From the NCBI GenBank assembly GCA_009733575.1, contig ML769416.1, forward strand, positions 165,801 to 229,800: a stretch of 64,000 nt of DNA, in the 5' to 3' direction. This stretch comes from Gymnopus androsaceus JB14 (Eukaryota; Basidiomycota; Agaricomycetes; Agaricales; Omphalotaceae). Of the stretch, positions 1 through 9,819 are shown piece by piece. Numbering within the stretch: position 1 is the first letter of the stretch; the number at the start of each line of letters is the position of its first letter. The notes beneath the pieces were generated by a model, which saw only the letters and a list, made by a program, of their open reading frames with translations, made no database searches and was not told the DNA's origin. The position numbers were made by a program, and so were the translations under genes.

Positions 1-510
1 TTGTTGTCGAAGAACGAAGGTAAAGATCCAAAACGGGAAAACTCGGTAGACGGCGAGGTGTCGACCAAATCGTGATCTGGATACGAGACCATAGCTCGGG
101 ACAGGATCTGGCAAGGTTCCTCCAACGGGAGCATACACCGCTGATCACCAATGCAGGCATGGTCTGCAGCTTTTTCGACGTAAGATCGTTCATATCGCAG
201 GCAAAATCGAAGATGCGGAGGACGGTCTCGTTAGGCAGCCTACGAATAGGCGACCGGAGGAAACGTAGACAGCTTTTGTAGTCCTCTAAACGCTTCCGCT
301 GATTTTGGAAGAACGATGATACGCGACTGTAAACGACGGAATTCGGCATCGCAGTCCTTCAGGTCCTTGTCGACATCTGCGAGAGCTGCGGGAGATTTCA
401 GCCTCAGATTGAGTGGCAGAACCATATTCTGAGCGGAGCCTTTGGCGTATCTCCTCAAAGTTAATGTTCGTCCGGAGTTGAAAGCTCGGATTGGCATGGA
501 GGCATTGAGT
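1..510 (-). pseudogene. F-box family gene, N-terminal part, frameshifted and cut by window edge
   Basis: The minus strand reads the start of a subfamily-1 F-box protein that runs off the left edge. Positions 1-245 give an F-box segment (SPIRRLPNETVLRIFDFAC, then CSRWRNLARSCPELWSRI). The coiled-coil segment ADVDKDLKDCDAEFRRLQSR lies at about 300-390 in another frame. A 2-bp deletion relative to the paralogues near 311-318 separates the two frames. The N-terminus (NPSFQLRTNINFEEIRQR) is in yet another frame, with no in-frame ATG directly ahead. F-box proteins normally act as substrate adaptors of SCF (SKP1-CUL1-F-box) ubiquitin ligases. This copy looks decayed, but the 3' part is outside the window. 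Confidence 0.75.
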
Positions 511-1424
511 TTGGTGCTGGATATGCTGCTGTTTCAGTTAAAAGGACGGATTTGACTGTATAGATCACTCACTACTACAAGAAACACGGCTTTGAAAATG
601 GACTACAGTGCTCCAAGTCGAAGTAGTGTCTAGTGATCAAGACTAGAAAAAGACGGTTTGTTAGTTGTAGATTCTATGCCTGGGTATGAAGATGCAAGTG
701 AGCCCGATAGAAAAGTAAGCCATCATCGTCATGTGCGTGTACAGAATCTTTCCGAATTGCAGCCACTAACAGCTTCGCTAGGATAAAGGTCCACTCACCC
801 TTCAGAAACCGCGTTGAAGCGTGTCTGAATAGTCCAAGGTGGTGCAGTGAATTGATAGGCTTGACAAATAGGAGACACCGAGGAGATAAACACGCACGGT
901 CAAGTGATGGTCGAGGACAAGAGGACGAGTGGCGCCGAAATTTAGCGCCTACTGCTTCTTTTGTTCCCCGACGGTGGATTTAGTGAACTTAGTTCACAGG
1001 TTGAATTGGTGAGTCTCTATCTCGGCCTATCTTTGAAGCAATTATCTTATTTGTCCAAAGCATCGCAGACTGGTAAAAGCCGCATATCGCAATGGCCAGT
1101 CAAGTTTGGTCAAAGCGGCGTATCTTTCCTCGGTACAACAAATGTAACACGTAGGAGAGTCCTCCTATGGCCTCTACGTGTGACATTCAGCTCCTAAGCA
1201 GCGTATATTTTGCGGAGGTTTGCAGAAAGGTGCTTGGAACATGGACGCGATCAGGAATCGACTTCGACTGTGACTCGCTAGTAGTACATCGTACTACTAG
1301 CTACACTCCTTGAATTTTTCCCGTGCATGGATACTAAGCTTCTGGACGTTCGTCACTATGTTCTATCGCTGATCCTGCGCGTAGAACGCCTGCTGGATGT
1401 AAAACCGGAAGAATTTTGAAGCAG
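511..1424. other. intergenic DNA with hairpins and a conserved F-box upstream module
   Basis: No gene is supported here. Positions 791-818 match, on the same relative strand, sequences about 290-400 bp upstream of two other F-box copies (17848-17875 and 58321-58349). The module ends in a GTGAGTG splice-donor-like site. Two perfect or near-perfect hairpins are visible, at 1141-1187 and 1278-1300. Confidence 0.5.
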
Positions 1425-2110
1425 GATGCTTTCCCCTATTTTTAATAGAACAGCTTCCAAACTTCCAGCATACTCACTCCAAAGTTGCAGGTGCTGTCCT
1501 TCGCTTTGCCTTTCCGTGGTGCCGACTTACTCTTCTTTACCTAGGTCATTCAGCGAGCGAATGAGAAAGATTTCGAGAGGTCAGAGAAGTATGGGCCCTC
1601 CATCAGCCTTTCTCTCGTGAATTTATCCAATTTTGTCCAGCTCCGTTAACAACACCTGTTCCTGGAACTCTCACAACGCCCTATTTCTCCACCAATGCGG
1701 TCACTCATACACTCTTTGACCTCTCGACTCATTGAAGGTGGATACAAGTGGAAATGAGGTTAACAAATTCATCATCCCGTTGCTCATGACACGTGACCTC
1801 ACATCAACCTCTCAGACACTAATCTCGGTCTCCGACTCCATCTTCTTGCTTTGCTGCTTCTAGACGATTCGGCTGCGACGCTACAGAGACCCAAGTCCTA
1901 TAGTTTTGCGGCTCGTGCCAAGTCTGCTCCATCCAACATGATCTCCTCCGCACTGGTTAGAAGGCCAAAGTCTTTCGGTGGCTTAAAGATGCCTTTGCGA
2001 TAGGACTTGGTTGATATAGTTCTGTCTCGATGGCGTTCTGATGTATAATATTATGCCAACCAGATATGGATTCGTGTTAATTGGCTTTGGAAGTCTGGAT
2101 TTTAGTTTCA
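1425..2110 (+). pseudogene. heavily decayed F-box relic (C-terminal half)
   Basis: No long frame survives, but the nucleotide order follows the coding strand of the copies at 4626-6245 and 7812-9432. Recognisable blocks are the GGTGCTGTCC segment, the CCGACTTACTC segment, the stretch around GAGGTTAACAAATTCATCATCC (about 1756-1780), the segment encoding SADLxLxDLxLLALLLLDDS (about 1808-1875), ATGATCTCCTCCGCACTGG (about 1939), and CGATGGCGTTCTGATG (about 2028), which corresponds to SRWRPDV. Stops and indels are frequent. This is an old, fully dead copy with no promoter or F-box left. Confidence 0.65.
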
Positions 2111-2395
2111 TGAATCGAAACGTACCAGAATCGAAACGTACCGGATTGCAAAACAGTTGAACTTGAATCTTGAAAGGGTATGAGGAGCGAGGAAGGTTTG
2201 TGAAGACGATGTATGGCTGAGAAGTTAAAGTTACTGCATATGAAAGTGACTGAATTAACGAGCTTGTTGACAACAAATGAAGAAGAGTCGAAACAAAGCA
2301 ACGTTATTACAGTGGATCTAGATTGAATAAAAATTTCAAATAAGAATAAGCGCGGACTTTTTAGACGGCCAACTAAATTATTACCTCGACCGTCC

Positions 2396-4187
2396 ATGGC
2401 ATATAATTTACAGCCTTCATTAGTCGTAAATTCGCCCTTCTCTTCTTCCTCCGAACTACCACCATCATTAGCGCGATTAGTCCAAGACGAGAGCTCATCC
2501 TTAGCAGAAACCAGATCGATATCTTCTCTATCTGAAGGCGCAACTTCTCCAACTACATCTACAATAATGGGAGCTACCGTCAAAACACCGCTGAGCGATG
2601 TACCAGAACACGGTCCATTCACGCCTACGACTCCAGATGCAGCCCTTCCAGCCCATCATAATCCAAATTCACCATACTTTACACCGGGACCGAGCTCAGT
2701 AACAGGCTCAAGTGCCACTCTAATAGCAAGTAACGGTAAAAGTAGCACTTCGAGGTCGAAATCGAGCAGTTCTCGAAAGCCCAGCTCTTCATCCATGAGC
2801 AGCTTCGCGAAAACAGAGCTCTTCATCTACTGGCCGATCCTCGACGCTGACCTCGTCCAGGTCTTCTCCGCGATTAGCTCAGATTCATGAGAAGGATGTC
2901 CCGATTGCTCCGAGTACAATAATGTACTGGTCCAGAGCACCTGTATACGGTGCTTGTCCGACAAGGACCATGCGCGGACATACTGTTACTCTCGTAGATT
3001 CTATGGTATGGGTTTTTGGTGGTTGCGATGACAAGGAAACTGCGAGGGATATATATTGCTTTGATGTTGGTGCGTACGATCCACATCTCTCTTTTTCATC
3101 ATTCTAATCCAATCTCATCGCTCCAGAAACAATGCAATGGTCGCACCCAACCACGACAGGCGACCTGCCGCCTCCTTCGCGTGCACATACAGCTACGCTC
3201 GTCGACAGAAAGTTGTACGTGTTTGGAGGTGGTCAATCTGCGTCCTATAGTGACGCTGTCTACATCCTCGATACCGTAACTCGGAAATGGACAAAGCCCA
3301 TTGTCTCTGGCGTCATTCGAGATATAAATGGACAAGTTATCGGTAGTGCATCACCTCCAAGTCCAACCAGCCCAGAAGAGTCTTCTGCAGCCGCTGTTCA
3401 CCCCGAAATCCCTGCTCCACGCCGTGCACATACTGCTGTTTACTACAATGGCAAGATTTGGGTCTTTGGAGGTGGGAATGGGATGATGGCGTTGAATGAT
3501 GTTTGGACGCTTGATGTTGCCAAGATTGGTTTGGGAGCGGATGAATGTTCGAGGGAGAGATCCTTCTCTGGGATCTGACCAGTATGCTTACCGAAATGGC
3601 CGCAATCCGTATGGTCCAGGCGGTATCCCTAGTCCTCGAGGTTACCATACCGCGAATTTGGTCGGGAACATGATGATTGTTGTCGGAGGAAGCGATGGGA
3701 AGGATTGCTTTGCAGAGGTTTGGTGTTTGAACCTGGGTGAGCTTTGTTTCTTATCACTTCTTTGATTTTTATTTATTCGTTCGACAGATACTCTCGAATG
3801 GACACTTCTCGATCTACCTGAATCCTACAAACGACTCTCGCACACCTCTACTCAGGTCGGCTCATACCTCTTTATCCAAGGAGGACATAACGGTGCAGAG
3901 TACATCAATGATATTAGGTTTTTCAATCTGGGTGAGTTCATTCATCCCTCCCGCCCTCTTCCTCATACTAACGTCCCTCCTCTCCAGTAAATCTCCAATT
4001 CGAGCCTCGCCCCACAGCCGGAATTCCTCCCTCTCCGCGGGGCTACCATTCCGCTATTCTCGCCGACAGTCGGTTATGGGTCTTTGGAGGGTATAATGGA
4101 AGTAGTGCGTATGACGATGTGTACGTCGCTGATCTAGCAGGGGGGAGTTATTTGCCGCAGGTGACGAGCTTTAGCGTGGAGGTTTGA
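2396..4187 (+). CDS. Kelch-repeat protein with Ser-rich N-terminus; two 1-bp frameshifts
   Basis: The ATG at 2396 is in good context (CGTCCATGGC). Residues 1 to about 150 are Ser/Pro-rich and probably disordered. Kelch blades follow, each with a RxxHT/RGYHT motif and a VFGG or VVGG strand: RGHTVTLVDSMVWVFGG, RAHTATLVDRKLYVFGG, RAHTAVYYNGKIWVFGG, RGYHTANLVGNMMIVVGG, SHTSTQVGSYLFIQGG, RGYHSAILADSRLWVFGG. Introns are 3070-3126, 3737-3787 and 3932-3987, all GT-AG and phase-consistent. Two extra bases, near 2803 and near 3520, break the frame. Removing both gives about 541 residues, ending in SFSVEV. Kelch propellers bind proteins. The fungal relatives I would compare are cell-polarity and signalling Kelch proteins, but the exact role is unknown. 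The breaks may be real decay or sequence errors. Confidence 0.75.
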
Positions 4188-4449
4188 GGTTTGAGTTTGT
4201 CACAGGGGTACTGAGTAGTTACTTTATCGTTTTATTTGTGTAGCTTGGGTTATTGAAGATTGGTAAAAACTCATTTGGGTTACATATGACAGATAACTGT
4301 TGTTGAGATTCACGGTGCTGCATGAAGCTGTTAGGCTTTCGAGGATGAGATTAGGTGCGTGATGAGTGCAAGCTGTTAGCTCGAGATGTCAAGTGTATTG
4401 CCTAATGCTAGGTAATGCTGACAATGCTATGCTTTGCTGAGTATATATA
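4188..4449. other. 3' intergenic region of the Kelch gene
   Basis: AT-rich sequence between the Kelch stop and the start of the first F-box duplication unit. No gene or RNA is recognisable. Confidence 0.4.
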
Positions 4450-6345
4450 CTACTACAAAATATAATCTAGAATATTCTACTATATTCTGCTAAGTATCTG
4501 TAAATTACTGTATTCCCGAAGTAGTTCTCTCACCCATTCTCCAGCTGGCGAGTTGCATCATCAAGAATCATCAACAACTGCGATGAATCAAAAAACGAGA
4601 TTCCGTTGTTGGCGCAGGTACTTGTTCACAAACTCTGTCCAACAACAACAACCCTCATACCCTCCTTTTCAAGGTGTTCCAGCTGCCGATACATCTCCAA
4701 ATCAACATTCCGATTGGTGAATCGCATAACCACTGAACGCAGACACGCCGTCCCCCCTTCCGAATCTGTTGAACCCGAGGTGTCAAGCCCATATCCGCTG
4801 GCATAAACATCAGGACGCCACCGAGACAACACCATATCAACGAAATCCCTATCGAAAGTGGTATCGGTATTCGAGCCGCTGGATGTCAGTGAAAGACTGT
4901 GGAGCCTTCTGACCAGTGCAGGGGAGATCATGTTGGAACCTGTGCGACGGAAGGCATGCAGGCTTTGTATGAGGTGCGAAGTTATGGGACTCTCGGGACC
5001 ACGGATTTTTGAATCATCTAGGGTGAGATGAAGTAGCGAAGGAAGAAGATGGAGGAGATCAATGAGGTTGGTATCGGAGAGGGGAACGAACTCGATGAAG
5101 AGAGTGGTGAGATGACACGAGGAATGGGATATGAATTCGTTAACCTCATTTCTGGGCCATGTACACCTGTATCCCTCCGTAGCTTCAATGAGTAGAGAGG
5201 TTAAGGAGGGGCATCTGAGTGACTCAAAAACCACATTCGTTATGTTTGGCGGAAAAGTAGGGGGTTGTGAGAGTCGGAGGGACAGGCTCTCAACAACTGG
5301 TGCTATCAAAGGAGGTGTAGAAGAATGTACCGAATCATGACTGGAAGGCTGGCGGAAGAAAAGATCTTTGAGCTCCGGGCACCTTTCAAAGATGCTTTTT
5401 ATCCCTCCATGGAATTGAGCGAGAGAGAGGTGAGTAAGTTGGTTCCACATAAAGTTGGGCATACTCTGCAAAGGAAGTCTGCCGACGGACAGGACCTTCA
5501 GACTTGGAACCTGCTGAAACTTCCGTATATCTGTCGGAAGAGAGGCCTGAAGAGCTGGTATAAGAAGTTGTTCCAGTATGGGGAAATGCGATGGGCCTTG
5601 AGCTATCACAACCTGGAAAGCAGCTCGATGTCCAATTTTCACTTGCTTCCAGCGGGGTTTCTGGCTACCTAAAACATCACACAAGTGTTGTTGATGTGTT
5701 TCCAGTTCCCCTAGCGTTCTTGCAGGCAATTCAAGGGTGAGAGGGCATTGTTGTGACGAATCAATGAAAGTATTCATTAGGGCGTCAGTGGGTAGATGTC
5801 GAGTTGTAGATTGAAAATGTAGACGTATACGGGACCATAAACAGGGATGAGCCTTCGACAGATCCCGCCAACGCGAGCATACGCCACTGATCACCAGCGC
5901 AGGGATATCCTGTACCTTCGGCGACGTAAGTTCGTTCATTTCGCAGGCAAAATCAAAGATTTTGAGGAAATTCTCGTTCGGAAGTCTACGAATGGGAGAC
6001 CGAAGAGACTGCAAACAGTTTTTGTAATCCTGTAGAAGCCGGCGATGATTTTGTAGAAAAACGATACGGGATTGGAGATGATGGACTTCCGCGTCGCAGT
6101 TGTCGAGATCCTTGTCGACGTCTGTGAGGGCTTAAGAATCAAATTGGATGGAGGGTCCATGTTCCGAGCGTAGCCTTCTGCGGATTTCTGCGAAATCTAC
6201 GCTGGTTCGGAGCTGGAAGCTCGATTGTCGTTCGAATGAAGCCATAAGAGTCTATTGCGTTCGTTGAACACGGACAGACGCGATCACGAGCCACTCACCA
6301 AGAAACGCGGTTTTTGAGACAAGAATTGAGCTAAGGATAGAGGTA
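4450..6345. repeat. segmental duplication, copy 1 (F-box gene plus flanks)
   Basis: This stretch is nearly colinear with 7630-9535. It covers the AT-rich 3' flank, the complete F-box gene and about 100 bp upstream, including a 47-nt 5'UTR intron. Similarity fades at about 4450 and 6345. Copies are about 3.18 kb apart in direct orientation. Confidence 0.8.
4626..6245 (-). pseudogene. F-box protein (subfamily 1) with a nonsense codon at position 38
   Basis: Translation from the ATG at 6243-6245 gives MASFERQSSFQLRTSVDFAE, then hits TAA at 6132-6134 (codon 38). The tandem copy has GAA at this site. After the stop, the same frame runs open to TGA at 4626: coiled coil DVDKDLDNCDAEVHHLQSR, F-box LPNENFLKIFDFACEMN with CSRWRDLSKAHPCLWSRI, leucine-rich middle, and conserved tail ACLRSVVMRFTNRNVD to VVVVGQSL. 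A 5'UTR intron is predicted at 6252-6298 (GTGAGT...AATAG). Translation could restart at an internal Met (462 codons open from 6014), keeping the F-box but losing the coiled coil. SCF adaptor function is inferred from the family. Confidence 0.8.
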
Positions 6346-6830
6346 TTCTTTTGGAGGAAGGATTGGGAAGATTCTAGTGTGTCTGCTGCAGGCCCGAACA
6401 CTTCCGAATCCTGAGTGTCTTTTTGTAGATTTAAAAAAAGAATTTAATAATAATTCTTTTATACTGTGCGTACAGGTAAGGCTGATTACCAGGACACAGG
6501 GGCCGTCGGGGAGGAGCAAGTGCACATCCAAACTATAGTAAGGAGAAATAGGTGGATTTCTATGAGGTGCGTAAGAGCTACGGGTGTGGATAGTATGGAA
6601 ATGGTGGATGATGATGGTGTCGAGACAAGCGCTAATTCATGAATATTTAAGTTTATTATTGCAGTACATAGTTCGAACAATTCATGACCATTTAGACTAA
6701 ATCTGCTCCATCAAGTCCGAGCCATCGTAGGGGTAACATTATGTCTCTGTACATCGAGTCAACATCAAGCAGCCATACTAAGTCAGCAGCTCAAGATACC
6801 AACGAAACATGTACATACTTCAAGTTACAT

Positions 6831-7118
6831 TCAGCAAAGGACACACTGTCTCTCTACCCTCTCAACCGTCACTGGAGTAGTCGGGGCGTTGGTAATAGCT
6901 GTGGATACCGGAGTCAGCACAACGTAGTAGTATTGAGAAATTGGAATATGAGGTTGGGGTACTTTGAGAGGCCACAGCGGGGGCGGAGTCGGTGACTAGG
7001 GTAGAGTGGACAATAAGCATGATGATAATACGGGACTGAGACCGAGACTGGGCTTACTTTTAGAAGCCACAGCGACTACGACAAGACATGCAGCAACAAC
7101 GACAGAGAAGAGCCTCAT
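6831..7118 (-). CDS. candidate small secreted protein, 53 aa
   Basis: Minus-strand ATG at 7116-7118 opens with MRLFSVVVAACLVVVAVAS, a classic signal peptide. Predicted exons are 7118-7058, 6995-6963 and 6898-6831, with GT-AG introns of 62 and 64 nt that keep phase. The mature part is short, Ala/Thr/Pro-rich and ends in ERVERQCVLC, with a terminal CxxC. Skipping the second intron would give a different tail, ending at 6862. A TATAAATA-type box lies about 70-80 bp upstream (about 7186-7196). No family is recognised. It sits between the two copies of the F-box duplication. It could be a short effector or a cell-wall peptide, but this is a guess from the signal peptide alone. Confidence 0.5.
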
Positions 7119-7629
7119 TTGAAGAATGGAGTGCTAGTGATATAGCGGTTGGAAACTTGGGATTACTATTCTGGAGTCTGACCGTAGTATTTATACGGAG
7201 TGAACAGTAAATCAATCCTTGTACTAGTTTGCAAAGTAGTAGCTAGCCCTTGCAGAGGTGATAAAGCATAAACGCCGCAGACAGCATCTGATGCGAGACT
7301 TTCGCGAGACAAACGAGCCCAGAAAGAGTCAAGAGAGAATCCTGTTGATGTGATTGATAGTCTTCAAATTCCTTGGTATCAATCGCGTCCGCTAGACAAT
7401 AAAAGGTCAAATGCCAGCCTCGCGTTACATTTGTATTTGACTGCTGACTCGTCTATCGTGGTGTCTAGAACACCGCTTAAACCATATATGGTTTAAGCCT
7501 TTAAACTATACAAGCTTGACCCGTGCCTCTGGCACGAGGGTCTTCAGGGTATAGTGACGCTGTTGGGCATTCGAGGGTGGTTTAGAAGACTAGGGGCAAT
7601 GCCTGACAAACGCATGCCCTTTGCTGCTG
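7119..7629. other. intergenic region, with a perfect palindrome
   Basis: This contains the promoter of the small secreted gene (TATAAATA near 7190) and a perfect 24-bp palindrome at 7475-7498, centred on CCATATATGG. No gene is supported. Confidence 0.45.
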
Positions 7630-9535
7630 TATTTTCTACTACACAATAATTTTAGAATATTCTACTATACTGTATTCTGTAAGTATCTCTAAGTATTTTA
7701 TTCCCGAAGTAGTTTCTCGCCCATTCTTCAGCTAGCGAGTTGCATCATCAAGAATATCAGCAACTGTGATGAATCAAAAAACGAGACTCCGTTGTTGGCG
7801 CAAGTACTTGTTCACGAACTCTGTCCAACAACAACAACCCTCATACCCTCCTTTTCAAGGTGATCCAGCTGCCGATATACTTCCCAATCAACGTTTCGAT
7901 TGGTGAATCGCATAACCACTGAACGCAGACATGCCGTCCCCCCTTCTGAATCTTCTGAACCCGAGGTGTCAAGCCCATATCCGCTGGCATAAACATCAGG
8001 ACGCCACCGAGACAACACCATATCAACGAAATCCCTATCGAAAGTGGTCTCGGTACTCGAGCCGCTGGATGTCAGCGAGAGACTGTGTAGCCTTCTGACC
8101 AGCGCAGGGGAGATCATGTTAGAACCTCTACGACGGAAGGCGTGCAGGCTTTGTATGAGGTGCGAAGTTATGGGACTCTCGGGGCCACGGATTTTTGAAT
8201 CATCTAGGGTGAGATGAAGTAGCGAAGGAAGAAGATAGAGGAGATCAATGAGGTTGGTGTCGGAGAGGGGAACGAACTTGATGGAGAGGGTTGTGAGATG
8301 ACACGAGGAACGGGATATGAATTCGTTGACCTCATTTCTGGGCCATGTACATTTGTATCCCTGCGTGGCTTCAATGATTAGAGAGCTCAAGGAGGGGCAT
8401 CTGAGTGACTCAAAAACCACATTTGCTATGTTTGGCCGAGAAGCAGCGGGTTGTAAGAGTCGGAGGGACAGGCTCTTAACAACTGGTGCTATCAAAGGAG
8501 GTGTACAAGAATGTACCACATCCTGACTGAAAGGCTGGCGGAAGAAAAGATCTTTGAGATCGGGGCACCTTTCAAAGATGGTTTTTATCCCTCCTTGGAA
8601 TTGAGCGAGAGAGAGGTAAGTAAGTCGGTTCCACGTAAAGTTGGGCACACTTTGCAAAGGAAGTCTGCCGACGGACAGGACCCTCAGACTTGGAACCCCC
8701 TGAAACTGTCTGTATATCTCCCTGAAGAGAGGCCTGGAGAGCTGGTATAAGAAGTTGTTCCAGTATGGGGAAATGCGAGGGGCCTTGAGCTATCAAAGCG
8801 TCGAAAACAGCCCGATGTTCAATTTTCACTTGTTTCCAGCGGGGTTTCTGGCCACCTAAAACAGCACACAAGTGTTGTTGATGTGCTTCCAGCTCCCCTA
8901 GCGTTTTTGCAGGGAATTCAAGAGTGAGAGGGCATTGTTGTGACGAATCAATGAAAGTATTCATTAGGGCGTCAGTGGGTAGATGTCGAGTTGTAGATTG
9001 AAAATGTAGACGTATACGGGACCATAAACAGGGATGAGCCTTCGACAGATCCCGCCAACGCGAGCATACGCCACTGATCACCAGCGCAGGGATATCCTGT
9101 ACCTTCGGCGACGTAAGTTCGTTCATTTCGCATGCAAAATCAAAGATTCTGAGGAATGTTTCGTTCGGGAGTCTACGAATAGGAGACCGAAGAGACTGCA
9201 AACAATTTTTGTAATCCTGTAGAAGCCGCCGCTGATTTTGTAGAAAAACGATACGAGATTGGAGATGATGGACTTCCGCGTCGCAGTTGTCGAGATCCTT
9301 GTCGACGTCTGTGAGGGTTTCAGCATCAAATTGGATGGCAGGTCCATGTTCCGAGCGTAGCCTTCTGCGGATTTCTGCGAAATCTACGCTGGTTCGGAGC
9401 TGAAAGCTCGATTGTCGTTTGAATGAAGCCATAAGAGTCTATTGCGTTCGTTGAGCACGGACAGACGCGACCACAGGCCACTCACCAAGAAACGCGTTTT
9501 TTTGAGATATGATTTGAGCTGAGGATAGATGTATT
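7630..9535. repeat. segmental duplication, copy 2 (F-box gene plus flanks)
   Basis: Direct repeat of 4450-6345 (see that entry). The two copies differ by scattered substitutions and a few indels, and each has its own inactivating change. Confidence 0.8.
7812..9432 (-). pseudogene. F-box protein (subfamily 1) with one frameshift
   Basis: ATG at 9430-9432 gives MASFKRQSSFQLRTSVDFAE. The frame is intact through the coiled coil, the F-box (LPNETFLRIFDFACEMN; CSRWRDLSKAHPCLWSRI) and the first leucine-rich part. A 1-bp insertion near 8707 (CAGACAGTTTCAG against CGGAAGTTTCAG in the duplicate) then moves it out of frame. The rest, in the shifted frame, runs to TGA at 7812 with the conserved tail RSVVMRFTNRNVDWEVYRQ and VVVVGQSS. 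A 47-nt 5'UTR intron is predicted at 9439-9485. As it stands, a 286-residue truncated product with an intact F-box could be made. It is divergent from the intact copy that starts at 9820. Confidence 0.8.
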
Positions 9536-9819
9536 ATTCTAAAGAAAAGATATGAGAAGATTAGATTGAGTTTCTCTAGAGTGAAGGCGCTTGCTGCTGA
9601 AGCGCTGAAGGCCGAGCTCCAGTGCTGCCACTCACTTCTTGCAATCATCTTCGTTGTTCCAAAGAAATTCAAATCAGATCTGCTCGATAACCTTTCATAG
9701 TCTTTGTTCATAGTCTTTGAACCTACTTCAGCGTTATTTCGGACTGTGGGGTCACTGGGGTGAGTGCACTCGATATCGAACTTGTCATATTTTCAATGGG
9801 ATTCAGCGCCTTGAATTCG
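9433..9819. promoter_or_regulatory. shared bidirectional promoter region between two F-box genes
   Basis: A 387-bp spacer separates the divergent start codons at 9432(-) and 9820(+). On both sides a short 5'UTR intron with a GTGAGT donor lies immediately before the ATG (9439-9485 on minus; 9760-9806 on plus, ending ATTCAG). Co-regulation of the pair is inferred from layout only. Confidence 0.5.

Noticed and set aside
2077..2622. 181-codon minus-strand open frame
   Set aside because: Antisense to the Kelch N-terminal exon, Ser-codon driven, and without its own features.
4655..9347. Short plus- and minus-strand frames inside the F-box duplicates
   Set aside because: They recur at matching places in both duplicates only because the DNA is duplicated. 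They are in alternative frames of the F-box coding sequence.
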